Part shown: one piece after another, positions 17,580-26,552 of the stretch
How positions within the stretch are numbered: the stretch's first letter is position 1
Layout of the letters: every line of letters starts with the position of its first letter
Source of the DNA: Streptomyces verrucosisporus
Lineage (GTDB): Bacteria > Actinomycetota > Actinomycetes > Streptomycetales > Streptomycetaceae
Length of the DNA stretch: 64,000 bases
Assembly (NCBI RefSeq): GCF_017114865.1
Contig: NZ_JADEYH010000002.1
Location: 186,001-250,000 of the forward strand
Direction of reading: 5' to 3'
Made by a program: the position numbers and the translations under genes
Notes under the pieces: generated by a model
Databases searched by the model: none
Told to the model about the DNA's origin: nothing
The model's input: only the letters and a program-made list of their open reading frames with translations

Positions 17580-18356
17580 TCACGTCGGGCTCTTCCCGCC
17601 CCCCGCGTCGCGGGCTTCCCCGCCTCCCGTCCGGCCGCCCGTCCCGCCGTCCGCCGCGCCGCTCTCGCCGGCCGACAGCAGCTCCAGCTCCGTCTCCAGG
17701 TTGCGGCGGGCGGTGTGCTCCCAGTGCTCTTGGCCGTAGCGGGTGCGGAACAGGGCGGGCAGGCCCAGCAGACGGCGCAGTACCTCGGCGCGCCCGGTCC
17801 GGAAGGCCTCGTCGGGGACGAAGCCGTACTCCTCGCGGACGGCGGCGGCGTAGGCCGCGTACTCCCGCGGCGGCCCGGCCAGCACCGCGAGGTCGGCGTC
17901 GCAGAGCACCTCGCCGCCCGTGTCGCCGGGGGCCGGGTCGTGTCCGGCGGTGAGGCGGACCAGCCGGGCCACCTCGGCGGCCGGGGCGGGGGAGACGCCC
18001 GCCTCGGGCAGGGCACGCTCGGCCAGGCGGGCGCTGCGCTCCTCGTTGGTGGAGCGGTCCGGGAGGTACACCGCGTCGTGGAACCAGGCCGCCAGCGAGA
18101 CGGTGGCGACCTCCTCGGGGCCGGAGCAGTGCGCGGAGAGCAGGCCGACGCGGTCCAGGACGGCGATCAGGTGGTCGGTGGTGTGGTAGCGGCGGTGGGG
18201 CTCGGCCCAGCGGGCGAGGAGGTCGTCGGCGTAGGCGTACGGGGAGGGGGTGCCGGCGGGGAGCCCGGCCTCCGGGCGGCGTACGGCCAGGAGGGTCCGG
18301 GTCCAGCGCTCGCGCAGCCCGTCGTGGGCCGGATGGCGGTTCTTCGGCGTGGCCAT
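17580..18356 (-). CDS. HD-superfamily metal-dependent phosphohydrolase
   Basis: 258 residues. Metal ligands of the HD domain are visible in order: H in RRYHTTDHL, the HD pair in AAWFHDAVY, H/D in RLTAGHD, and the final Asp in LCDADLAVLAG. The C-terminal 30 residues are Gly-rich and disordered. Members of this group are predicted phosphohydrolases with unknown substrates. The gene is divergent from cutC and shares its transcription direction with the MFS exporter 46 bases downstream. Confidence 0.88.
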   Translation of the reverse strand: MATPKNRHPAHDGLRERWTRTLLAVRRPEAGLPAGTPSPYAYADDLLARWAEPHRRYHTTDHLIAVLDRVGLLSAHCSGPEEVATVSLAAWFHDAVYLPDRSTNEERSARLAERALPEAGVSPAPAAEVARLVRLTAGHDPAPGDTGGEVLCDADLAVLAGPPREYAAYAAAVREEYGFVPDEAFRTGRAEVLRRLLGLPALFRTRYGQEHWEHTARRNLETELELLSAGESGAADGGTGGRTGGGEARDAGGGKSPT

Positions 18357-18414
18357 GGCGCAATTGTGTGCCCCGTCTTCCCGGCGTGTCCCGCGATATG
18401 GCAGGCTCCGTTAT

Positions 18415-19116
18415 ATGTCTAGACCAATCCTCGAAGTGATCGCCCTCGACGTACGCGACGCGATCGCCGCGCAGACAGGCGGGGCGGACCGCCTCGAACT
18501 GGTCGGCGACATGGCCGCCGACGGCCTCACCCCCGCCCGGGAGACCTTCGCCGCCGTACGCGGCGCCACCGGCCTGCCGGTGCGGGTGATGCTGCGCGCG
18601 GCGGGCGGGTTCGCGGCGGGCGGCGAGGCGGCGCTGGAGGAGTTGTGCGAGCGGGCGCGCGAGCTGCGCGCGGAGGGCGCCGAGGAGTTCGTGCTCGGCT
18701 TCCTCGACGACACCGGGCAGCCGGACCTCGCCGCGATCGGCGCGCTCCTCGACGCCGTCCCCGGCTGCCGCTGGACCTTCCACCGCGCCATCGACCACTG
18801 CGCCGACCGTGCCGGACTGCGCAAGCGGCTCGACGGGCACCCCGGTCTGGACGCCTACCTCACCGCCGGCTCGGCGGACGGCGTGGCGGCGGGCCTGGCC
18901 GTCCTGTGCGCCGAGGCGGCCCGTACGGCCGCCGGGGAGCCCGGCTACCTCCCGCTGCTGATGGCCGGCGGCGGCCTGGGGCTCGACCATGTCCCCGCCC
19001 TGCGCGCGGCGGGCGTGACCGCCTTCCACATCGGCGGCGCGGCCCGCCCCGGCGGCTGGGACACCCCGGTCTCCCCGGACGCGGTGCGCACCTGGCGCGA
19101 GACGCTGGACGGCTGA
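18415..19116 (+). CDS. cutC: CutC-family copper homeostasis protein
   Basis: 233-residue TIM-barrel protein. The opening LEVIALDVRDAIAAQTGGADRLELVGDM and the internal DLAAIGALLDAVPGCRWTFHRAID are characteristic of CutC. The link to copper tolerance comes from E. coli, and the biochemical role is unsettled. I start it at the ATG at 18415. No clear Shine-Dalgarno is visible, so it may be leaderless. It is divergent from the HD-hydrolase gene. Confidence 0.92.
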   Translation: MSRPILEVIALDVRDAIAAQTGGADRLELVGDMAADGLTPARETFAAVRGATGLPVRVMLRAAGGFAAGGEAALEELCERARELRAEGAEEFVLGFLDDTGQPDLAAIGALLDAVPGCRWTFHRAIDHCADRAGLRKRLDGHPGLDAYLTAGSADGVAAGLAVLCAEAARTAAGEPGYLPLLMAGGGLGLDHVPALRAAGVTAFHIGGAARPGGWDTPVSPDAVRTWRETLDG

Positions 19117-19243
19117 CCGGGCCGGTCTCCGGCGGGCGTCCCCGGCCTCCTCCCTCGCGCACCCGGGCGGACCCGGGACGCGGCGGTGGCCGGAAGCGGT
19201 TCACCGCTCCCGGCCACCGTTTCCGGTCACCGCCGTGTCCCGG

Positions 19244-19768
19244 TCACCGCTGTAGAGCGGGGTGCCGGGGAGTCGCGGCACCGCCGGTCAAGGCCGGGCC
19301 GCGGTCGTCGACGGCCGCCCACAGCGCGACGGCGATGAAGAGCACCTGCAGGGGGACCCTGAACCACAGGGGTGTGGCCGCGCCGCCGTTGAACACGACA
19401 CCCTCGACCGCGGCGTAGACGTTGGCCGGGAGCATCAGCGAGAAGAGGACGGCCAGACCGAACCCGGCCGCCGGGCGGGTCGCCGCCAGGACGAGGCCCA
19501 CGGCGCCGAGGAGCTCCAGCACACCGGTCAGATAGACCATGGTGTGGGCCCACGGCACGAACGGCGGGACCATGGCCGCCATGTCCCCGTGACCGGGCAT
19601 CGCGGTGGCGCCCGAGCCGATGAAGTGCGTGGTCGCGGTGACCGTCAGCATGACCGCCAGGCCGTGCGCGGCCGCGGTCCGCCACGTCGAGAACCGGCCG
19701 ACGCCCAGTGCGCCGAGCAGCCGGAAGCCCAGCGCCGGGCCTACGAGGAGCATGAGCGTTCCGAACAT
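19244..19768 (-). CDS. DoxX-like integral membrane protein
   Basis: 174 residues with four hydrophobic helices, consistent with the DoxX/DUF4267-like group. It opens MFGTLMLLVGPALGFRLLG. Helix 3 reads MVYLTGVLELLGAVGLVLAATRP, and the fourth ends WFRVPLQVLFIAVALWAAVDD. A strong GGAGGTCGACC ribosome-binding region precedes the ATG. It lies 298 bases beyond the end of the NRPS-like gene in the same direction, so it may or may not belong to that cluster. Function is unknown. Confidence 0.85.
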   Translation of the reverse strand: MFGTLMLLVGPALGFRLLGALGVGRFSTWRTAAAHGLAVMLTVTATTHFIGSGATAMPGHGDMAAMVPPFVPWAHTMVYLTGVLELLGAVGLVLAATRPAAGFGLAVLFSLMLPANVYAAVEGVVFNGGAATPLWFRVPLQVLFIAVALWAAVDDRGPALTGGAATPRHPALQR

Positions 19769-20066
19769 GGTCGACCTCCGGGGGCGAGGAGAGGGGAAAG
19801 CGGACGAGCGGGGTCGCGGACGGGACGTCCGCTTTGCCTTGCCGCGCCGTGCCGCTTTCCGGCTGCTTCGGCGCCCACCCGTACTCTTCCACCGGAGTGC
19901 TCCCGCGGGGCGTGGTGAAGGTCCCCCGGTGCCGGGGCCGCAGGTCGCCCCGCCACCGCCCGGCCGGCCCCGGGAGCCGGGACGTTCGGCCCTGGCGGGC
20001 CGGCGCCGTCCGGTCACGGCGCGCTCCGCCCGGGGCCCGCGGCCGGGCCGCTCCCGCCCGGGCGCG

Positions 20067-23000
20067 TCACCCCGTGGCCGGACCGCCCCCGCCAGGTCGC
20101 CCGGCCGCCGCCCACCCGGTGCCCAGCCACTCGACGTCCAGCGAGCGGACCCATCTGTGGCAGTTGCGGCTGAAGTCCGGCGAGGGGATGTCGCGGAAGA
20201 GCCCGCCCAGGTCCCCCGGCCCGTCGTCCGGGTCGGGCAGGACCATGGCCAGCCGCTGGAGCGAGGGGGAGCTGTGTGCCGCGACCAGTTCGCGGAACTC
20301 CCGGTACGTCACGTGCCGCAGGTCACGCGCCGGGCCGAAGCCCTCCATGAGGTCGTCCAGCCGGGTCGGTTCCCGCTGCACCACGTGGAAGGTCTCGCCC
20401 AGGCGGCGCTCGCGCACCGCCGCCGAGATGAACCGGCCGACGTTGTCCACCGGGGTGAAGTCGCCCCGGGCGCCCGTCTCGAAGCGGACGCCGAGTTCCG
20501 CGCACGCCGTCAGGACGAACTCGGCGAGGCTGCCGCCGTGGCTGAGGACGCCGGTGCGCGAGTGCGGCATCACCTCGCCCATGCGGTACAGGCTCACCGG
20601 GAGGCCGTACCGCCGCCGGGCCTCGCGCAGCAGCGCCTCGGCGACCCACTTGCTCCGGCTGTAGCCGTCGCCGGGCACCTCACCGGCCGCGGGGAAGGCG
20701 TCCTCGCCGAGCACCGAGCCGTCGTGGGGCGCGCGCGGCAGGATGCCGAGCGTCGACAGGTGGTGCACGGGGCTGGCCGGCCCGGGGCCGGTGCGGGCGA
20801 GCCGGACCACCTCGCGGGTGCCGAGCACGTTCACCGCGCGTAGACGGCGGTAGGGGTAGACGAGGTTCACCTCCGCGCCCGCGTGCACGATCGTGTCCGT
20901 CCACTCGGCCAGCTCCCGGAAGCCGGCCTCGGACAGCCCGAACCCCTCGGCGCCGAGGTCGCCGCGCACGACCCGGACCCGGTCGTCGCCGCTGCCGACG
21001 GGCAGGCCGTAGTGGCGGGCGCGGGCGTCGAGCCGGGCGCGGGCGGCCGCGTCGTCCCCGGCGTTGACCAGGCAGGCGACGGTGGCCGCCGTGGACCGCA
21101 GCAACTCGTCCAGCAGGTGGATGCCGATGAAGCCGGTGCCGCCGGTGAGGAGGATGCGCCGGGGCGGGGCGACGGCCGCGGACCGCGGGGGCGGTACGGC
21201 CGCCGGGGAGGCCGGTTGCGGTGAGTCCGGTTCCAGGGCGGCCGCGTCGGCCAGCATCTCCCGGTGGACGGCCGCGTCCTCGGCCTCCGGCCCGCCCCGG
21301 GCGATCAGACGGACCTGGTCGGCCACGGTCGGCGCCTCGGCGATGTCCCGCACCGACAGGCGCAGGCCGAACAGGTCGCGCAGGCGCAGCACGAGCCGCT
21401 GGGCGCTGAGGGAGGTGCCGCCGATCTCGAAGAAGCCGTCCCGCGGACCGGGGGTGACACCCAGGAGTTCGGCCCACAGGGAGCGGACCGCCCCCTCCGG
21501 GCCGCCGCCGGGCGTCGGCCCGCTCCCGGCGCCGCCGCTCCCGGGCGCCGCGGCCTGCCCCGCGGCGTTCCGCTCCGTCGAGTCCGGCCCGTCCAGCAGC
21601 CGGGCCAGGGCCCGGCGGTCGGCCTTGCCGTTGGGGGACAGGGGCATGCTCTCGATCCGTACGAACCGGTCGGGCACCAGCTCGGCCGGGAGCAGCTTCC
21701 CGGCCCGCGCCCTGGTGTCCGCGAGGTCGAGGTCCTCGCGGGCGACCACGGCCGCGACCAGGGTCTGGCCGTCGGCCTCGCCCCGCAGCACGACCCGCAC
21801 GTCCTGTACCCCCGGCAGCGTCAGCAGCGCCCTCTCGACCTCCGCCGGTTCGATCCGCACCCCGCGCACCTTGAGCTGGTCGTCGCGCCGCCCCACGAAG
21901 TACAGGCGGCCGTCGGCCCGGTAGTGACCGAGGTCGCCGGTGCGGTAGAGGCGGTCGCCGGGGACGTCGGGGAAGGGGTTGGGCACGAACGCCGCCCCGG
22001 TCCGCTCCGGGTCGCCGAGGTAGCCCAGTCCCAGGCAGTCGCCGCCGATGAGGATCTCGCCCGTCTCGCCCGTGCCCAGGCGCCGCATCGAGGAGTCCGC
22101 GACCACCGCCGAGGTGTTGTCGATGGGGCGGCCGACGGGTATCTCGCCGCCACTGCCGTCGTCGGCGGTGACGGTGTGGAAGACGCTGCCGATCGACGCC
22201 TCGGTGGGACCGTAGGTGTTGGTGATCGCCGTGCCGGGCAGCAGTCCGTGGAACCTGCGGACCGCCTCCACGTTGATCGCCTCGCCGCCCAGCAGGACGT
22301 GCCGCAGGGAGCCGGCCGCCCGCGCCAGCGCCGGGTCCGAGGCGAGCAGGTCGACGAGCACGGTGAAGATCGACGGCACGAAGTCGGTGATCGTCACCCC
22401 GTGGCGGCCGATCTGGTCGACGGTGCGCTCCAGGTCGAGCAGTCCGTCGCGGCGCGGCATGACGACGCTGCCGCCCATGGTCAGCGGCCACAGCAGCTGC
22501 CACAGCGAGGAGTCGAAGACCGACCGGCTGTTCTGGAGCGCCACGTGCCCGGTGCCGAACCTGCGGGTCATGTAGAGGAACCGGTTGAGCAGGCCGCGGT
22601 GCACATTGAGCGTGCACTTGGGCAGGCCCGTCGTGCCCGAGGTGAAGAAGCCGTAGGCGAGGTCGCCGCGGCCGGGGCGCCCGCCGGCGGGGGCGGCTTC
22701 GGTGCCGTCCAGCTTCCGGTGGTCGGCCACCAGCGCGCGGGCGCAGCCGGCCGCCGGGGCCGGGGTGCGCGGGGAGACGACGGCGATGTCGGTGCCCAGG
22801 CCCCGCAGCAGCGCGCCGATCCGCTCCCGGGGCCAGCCCGGGTCGAAGGGGATGAAGGGGATGCCGGCCTTCATCGCCGCGACCATCGCGAGCGGGAGTT
22901 CCATCCCGTCGCTCACCAGCAGGGGGAGCAGCGTCTCCCGGCGCGCGCCGTGGTCCACGAGCATCGCGGCCAGGGAGTTGGCCCTGCGGTCCAGCTCCCG

Positions 23001-23159
23001 GTAGCTCATCGTCGCGCCGTCGTAGTACAGCGCGTCGGCGTCGGGGGTGGCACGGGCCTGCTCCTCGATCAGGTGCAGGGTCGTCGCGGCGCCCCGCGGG
23101 TACGGCGCGCGGCGCCCGTTGGGATCGGGCAGTGCGGACGAGGACGTGCTGGCTGGCAT
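20067..23159 (-). CDS. NRPS-like adenylation-carrier-reductase (A-PCP-R) enzyme
   Basis: About 1030 residues forming one module without a condensation domain. The adenylation domain (roughly 1-510) carries FFTSGTTGLPK, NTYGPTEASIG, YRTGDLGHY, GRRDDQLKVRGVRIEP and SPNGKADR. The carrier domain (about 550-625) has the phosphopantetheine Ser in FFEIGGTSLS. The C-terminal thioester-reductase domain (about 670-1000) begins ILLTGGTGFIGIHLLDELL and has YSRSKWVAE. It should load one amino acid and release it as an aldehyde or alcohol. Aligning to GrsA by eye gives the pocket code D-S-W-D-L-G-T-I-G. Asp235 implies an alpha-amino acid, and Asp278 is shared with Gln/Glu and beta-Lys codes. The start is the ATG at 23159. 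Confidence 0.93.
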   Translation of the reverse strand: MPASTSSSALPDPNGRRAPYPRGAATTLHLIEEQARATPDADALYYDGATMSYRELDRRANSLAAMLVDHGARRETLLPLLVSDGMELPLAMVAAMKAGIPFIPFDPGWPRERIGALLRGLGTDIAVVSPRTPAPAAGCARALVADHRKLDGTEAAPAGGRPGRGDLAYGFFTSGTTGLPKCTLNVHRGLLNRFLYMTRRFGTGHVALQNSRSVFDSSLWQLLWPLTMGGSVVMPRRDGLLDLERTVDQIGRHGVTITDFVPSIFTVLVDLLASDPALARAAGSLRHVLLGGEAINVEAVRRFHGLLPGTAITNTYGPTEASIGSVFHTVTADDGSGGEIPVGRPIDNTSAVVADSSMRRLGTGETGEILIGGDCLGLGYLGDPERTGAAFVPNPFPDVPGDRLYRTGDLGHYRADGRLYFVGRRDDQLKVRGVRIEPAEVERALLTLPGVQDVRVVLRGEADGQTLVAAVVAREDLDLADTRARAGKLLPAELVPDRFVRIESMPLSPNGKADRRALARLLDGPDSTERNAAGQAAAPGSGGAGSGPTPGGGPEGAVRSLWAELLGVTPGPRDGFFEIGGTSLSAQRLVLRLRDLFGLRLSVRDIAEAPTVADQVRLIARGGPEAEDAAVHREMLADAAALEPDSPQPASPAAVPPPRSAAVAPPRRILLTGGTGFIGIHLLDELLRSTAATVACLVNAGDDAAARARLDARARHYGLPVGSGDDRVRVVRGDLGAEGFGLSEAGFRELAEWTDTIVHAGAEVNLVYPYRRLRAVNVLGTREVVRLARTGPGPASPVHHLSTLGILPRAPHDGSVLGEDAFPAAGEVPGDGYSRSKWVAEALLREARRRYGLPVSLYRMGEVMPHSRTGVLSHGGSLAEFVLTACAELGVRFETGARGDFTPVDNVGRFISAAVRERRLGETFHVVQREPTRLDDLMEGFGPARDLRHVTYREFRELVAAHSSPSLQRLAMVLPDPDDGPGDLGGLFRDIPSPDFSRNCHRWVRSLDVEWLGTGWAAAGRPGGGGPATG

Positions 23160-23181
23160 CGTGGACCCCAATCGAGTGTGG

Positions 23182-23256
23182 TTCCAGGCGTTTCCAGGCG
23201 TTTCCAGGACTGCTCTGCGGTGCGGGCTGTGCTATGCGGCGCGGTGCGGGCTGTGC
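23182..23256. repeat. Short direct repeats in the leader of the NRPS-like gene
   Basis: TTCCAGGCGT is repeated head-to-tail two and a half times (23182-23208). GCGGTGCGGGCTGTGC occurs twice (23217-23232 and 23241-23256). All lie in the 195-bp gap upstream of the NRPS-like start codon. Confidence 0.75.
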
Positions 23257-23354
23257 GGACACGGGCACACGGGCCGCCGCGCGACGGGGCGCGCGGCGGC
23301 TGCGTGCTGTGTGCCGCGTGTCGCGTGCGGCGGGGGCTCGCGGCTGGCGGGCCC

Positions 23355-24092
23355 TCAGACGGCGGGCAGGACGAGGGAGCGGGAGCGCAGCTCCTCGTAG
23401 AAGGGCAGGTGGTGCCGGAGGTAGCCGGCCAGTACCGGGCTGTCGTCGACCGTGACGGCGTGGCGCCGGCCGCTCTGCCGGAAGCCGGAGCTGCGGGCCA
23501 CGTCCTGGTGCCACCGGCTGGTGCGGCTCCACTCGGAGCGCTCCCCCGACTGCCAGGACAGGGCCCGCTCGTCGTAGGGGATGCCGACGGCCTCGCAGTA
23601 GGCGCGGACGGTGTCGCCGGGGCGCTCGACGAGGACGTCGGCGTCGACCACGACGGGATCGCGCCCCGTCTCCCTCCGCACCCGGTCGAATATCTCGTAC
23701 TGGTACTCGAAACCGATCTCCGGGAGCTTCACTCCGGGGTTCACCGCGTGGTGCGACTCGATGGCGCGCCGCGGGTCGCGGACGATGAAGGTGTGCGTGA
23801 CGTCCTCGGCCAGCGGCAGCGCGTCGAAGAGGCGGGCGTGCGGGTACTCGGTGGTGTCCTTGAAGAACACCGGCTTCCTCGCCGACTCCGCCGTGAACCC
23901 CCGCAGCACCTCCTCCGGCGTGGTCAGGCGCCGCCCGCCCACCTCGACACCGTGCCCGGCGGCCAGTTCGGAGAACGGCTCGTGGTAAGCGCGGAAGTCG
24001 CCGCGCTGCACCATCATCCGGAAGAAGGCCGTCGACATGGACCGCGGCGGGGACCACAGGGCCAGCACCGCCGGCCGTACGGGGGCGGTCAC
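23355..24092 (-). CDS. PAPS-dependent sulfotransferase family protein
   Basis: 245 residues. The 5'-phosphosulfate loop is SPPRSMSTAFFRMM near residue 15 and the 3'-phosphate motif is FIVRDPRRAIESHH mid-protein, the two sites that hold PAPS. The family transfers sulfate to hydroxyl or amine groups. The GTG start overlaps the aldo/keto reductase stop (GTGA), so the two are translationally coupled. In this cluster a plausible acceptor is an alcohol made by reducing the aldehyde released by the A-PCP-R enzyme, but this is inference. Confidence 0.88.
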   Translation of the reverse strand: MTAPVRPAVLALWSPPRSMSTAFFRMMVQRGDFRAYHEPFSELAAGHGVEVGGRRLTTPEEVLRGFTAESARKPVFFKDTTEYPHARLFDALPLAEDVTHTFIVRDPRRAIESHHAVNPGVKLPEIGFEYQYEIFDRVRRETGRDPVVVDADVLVERPGDTVRAYCEAVGIPYDERALSWQSGERSEWSRTSRWHQDVARSSGFRQSGRRHAVTVDDSPVLAGYLRHHLPFYEELRSRSLVLPAV

Positions 24093-25072
24093 TGAGACCA
24101 CTCCGTCGGCTTCCGGTCCCAGCGGTGGGCGCGCAGCTCGCGCATCAGCTCCTCGGGCAGCCGGCGGCCGTCGCCGGCCGCGATGTTGGCGGAGACGTGC
24201 GCGGGGCGGCGCATGCCGGGGATCACGGTGTGCACGTCGTCGTTGTGCAGGATGAAGCGCAGGGCCAGCTCGGGCAGCGTCATGCCGTCGGGGAGGATCT
24301 TCTTCAGCGCCTCCGCGCGGTCCACGCTGGCGTGCAGGTTCTCGGGCACGAAGTAGGAGGCCCGCCAGTCGCCCTCGGGCCAGGTGGTGTCCCTGGTCAG
24401 CGTCCCGGTCAGGGTGCCCTCGTCGAACGGGACGCGGGCGATGACGCCGATCCCCAGCTCGCGGCAGAGCGGGAAGAGCTCGTCCTCGGGCGCCTGGTCG
24501 AAGATGTTGTAGATGACCTGGACGCTGTCGATCAGGCCGGTCCGCAGGACCTCCGTCGCGTTCCAGGGCTCCCAGCGGTTGACGCTGATGCCGATCCCGT
24601 CGACCATGCCCGAGGACCGCAGCGCCTGAACGGTGGTCAGCCAGCGCTCGTCCCGCGCCCAGTGGTCCTCCCACACGTGGAACTGCATCAGGTCCACGCG
24701 GGGGACGCCGAGGTTGCGCAGGCTCTTCTCGGTGTACTCCATGACGTGGTCGTACGGGAACACGTCGTCGACGTCGGAGTCCCTGGTGGAGGGGAACCGC
24801 CGGTCCTTGGGAGGGATCTTGGTGAAGGCCTTCAGACCCTTGCCCGGATTGGCCGCGAGGAGCTTCCCCAGCAGGACCTCGCTGTGCCCGCGGCCGTAGA
24901 TCCACGCGGTGTCGAACGCGTCGCAGCCGAGGTCCACGGCGAGCTGGAGGGCGGCGAGGCTCGTCTCGTCGTCCGCCCCCTGCCAGCCGCCGGGGCCGGC
25001 GCCGACCCCCCACATTCCGTAGCCGATCTCCCCGACCCGCCAGCCCAGCCGGCCGAACGTGCGCTGAAGCAT
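24089..25072 (-). CDS. Aldo/keto reductase
   Basis: 327-residue TIM-barrel NADPH oxidoreductase. The N-terminal FGRLGWRVGEIGYGMWGVG and FDTAWIYGRGHSEVLLGK (catalytic Asp and Tyr) are classic AKR segments. The Lys in LKAFTKIPP and His in DLMQFHVWE complete the tetrad. The C-terminal cofactor region reads VHTVIPGMRRPAHV. An AGGGGA ribosome-binding site precedes the ATG. It sits between the ArgG-like and sulfotransferase genes and would fit reduction of the aldehyde released by the reductase domain. Confidence 0.93.
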   Translation of the reverse strand: MLQRTFGRLGWRVGEIGYGMWGVGAGPGGWQGADDETSLAALQLAVDLGCDAFDTAWIYGRGHSEVLLGKLLAANPGKGLKAFTKIPPKDRRFPSTRDSDVDDVFPYDHVMEYTEKSLRNLGVPRVDLMQFHVWEDHWARDERWLTTVQALRSSGMVDGIGISVNRWEPWNATEVLRTGLIDSVQVIYNIFDQAPEDELFPLCRELGIGVIARVPFDEGTLTGTLTRDTTWPEGDWRASYFVPENLHASVDRAEALKKILPDGMTLPELALRFILHNDDVHTVIPGMRRPAHVSANIAAGDGRRLPEELMRELRAHRWDRKPTEWSQ

Positions 25073-25143
25073 GTCTGTTTCCCCTGAGAGCGAGTGGACA
25101 GGTGTGAACGAGTGCACGGGAAAGCGCGGAAGCCGCCCGCGGG

Positions 25144-26340
25144 TCATCCGGACGCGGGCCCGGCGAGGGGCGCCGAGTCCCAGTTGTGGCCGCCTCCGCC
25201 GGTGAACCTGCGCTGCCGCAGGACGTCGGCGCCTCCGCCGATCTCCGGCAGCGCCCGCCCGGTGACACCGCCCTTGTAGAGGTCGAGCCGGACGGTGGCG
25301 TCGGCCGGGCCGGCGATCTCGGCCAGACCGGCCCGCGCCGCCCGGGCGGTACGGCCGTGCGCCGTCCCCTCGTAGACGCAGACCGCGAGCTGCCGGGCGA
25401 GGAACCGCGCGGTGTCCGCGGCGCCCCGGTCGGTGACCGTCTCGTGGGCGGCGCGCACCGCGTGCGACAGCAGCTCCATGCCCGGAGCCTCGTACACACC
25501 GCGGCACTTGGTGCCGTTGATGCGGTGCTCCACCACGTCGGTCAGGCCCAGGCCGTTCCGCCCGCCGACGGTGTTGGCCAGTTCCAGCAGCTCCTCCGGT
25601 GGCAGGCGGTGACCGTCGAGGGCCACCGGGCGGCCGTGCTCGACGGTGACGGAGACCGTCTCCACCCGGTCCGGCGCCTGCCGGGGCGACACGCCCATCA
25701 GCCGCTCCAGGCCCGCCGCCGTGGTCCCCAGGTCCTCCAGGCCGGCGTCCTCGTGGGAGGTGCCCGCGAGGTTGCCGTCGACGGAGTGCTCCGCGGTGTT
25801 GCCCGGCATGCACACCAGGCCCGCCGAGGCGACGTGGCGGGCCATCGCCTCCCGGTCGGGCAGGGCGGCCAGCACCTCCGGGTCCCGCCAGGGGGCGAAG
25901 ACCGCGAGATCCGGCGCGAAGTGCGCGCCGTAGCGCTCGAAGCGGCGCTGGTCGTTGCCGCCGCCGACGCAGCCGTGCGCCAGCACGCCGGCGCCGGCCC
26001 GGCGCAGCCCGGGCACCACGTGCTCGACGATGACGGCCCGGGACAGGCCCGTGGTGTTCCAGTAGCCCCCGTCGTAGTGGGCCTGGAAGGCGACGACGTC
26101 GAGCGCCGCGTCGGCCATGGCACGCCGGGCGTCCACCTCGTGCACCGGTATGCCGGCCGCGCGCACCGCGCCGGTGAACTCGCGGAAGTCCTTCTCCGGA
26201 CACTGGCCGATGTCGAGGACGAATGCCTCCACGTCGTATCCGCCACTGTGCAGCCAGGAGGCCAGCGCGAGGGAGGAAAGCCCTCCGGAGAGGCAGATTC
26301 CGGTCTTCCGCCGCTTCAGTTCGGACAGCGAGAGGTCCAC
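25144..26340 (-). CDS. Argininosuccinate-synthase paralogue (divergent ArgG-like)
   Basis: 398 residues, close to normal ArgG length. The fold is clear: an N-type ATP-pyrophosphatase loop near residue 18, HGCVGGGNDQRRFERYG, YWNTTGLSRA, and EHRINGTKCRGVYEAPG near the C-terminus. Two usually strict motifs differ. The ATP loop reads SGGLSS instead of SGGLDT/S, and the aspartate-site motif reads GCVGGGND instead of GCTGKGND. It is therefore unlikely to be the housekeeping enzyme and probably joins a different carboxamide/ureido substrate or amine. The GTG start at 26340 follows a GGAGG site. No argininosuccinate lyase gene lies nearby. Confidence 0.88.
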   Translation of the reverse strand: MDLSLSELKRRKTGICLSGGLSSLALASWLHSGGYDVEAFVLDIGQCPEKDFREFTGAVRAAGIPVHEVDARRAMADAALDVVAFQAHYDGGYWNTTGLSRAVIVEHVVPGLRRAGAGVLAHGCVGGGNDQRRFERYGAHFAPDLAVFAPWRDPEVLAALPDREAMARHVASAGLVCMPGNTAEHSVDGNLAGTSHEDAGLEDLGTTAAGLERLMGVSPRQAPDRVETVSVTVEHGRPVALDGHRLPPEELLELANTVGGRNGLGLTDVVEHRINGTKCRGVYEAPGMELLSHAVRAAHETVTDRGAADTARFLARQLAVCVYEGTAHGRTARAARAGLAEIAGPADATVRLDLYKGGVTGRALPEIGGGADVLRQRRFTGGGGHNWDSAPLAGPASG

Positions 26341-26368
26341 CCATCCTCCAGGGGAGATACGCCTGTGC

Positions 26369-26386
26369 CCCGGTGTTCGCACCGGG
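26369..26386 (-). other. Leader hairpin upstream of the ArgG-like gene
   Basis: A perfect 7-bp stem, CCCGGTG-TTCG-CACCGGG, lies 29 bases before the start codon. In the same 212-bp gap a second GC-rich hairpin sits around 26500. Either could terminate the regulator transcript or act as an attenuator. Confidence 0.4.
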
Positions 26387-26552
26387 CTGTGCGGTACGGG
26401 GACATGCTGTCCAACCCGCGCGGGCGGGGGGAAGTGAGCACCGCGGGGCATGATGCTGCAATGCGTAAACCTGAAGGCGTTGTACATGGGCGGAAACCGG
26501 GCCAACCCGGAACCGCCCGGCATCCCGCGCAGCGCCTTCGGCGGCACGCCGT

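Noticed and set aside
20067..23159. Assigning a specific amino acid to the adenylation domain
   Set aside because: The hand-derived code matches no substrate well enough, so only a tendency to polar or basic side chains is suggested.
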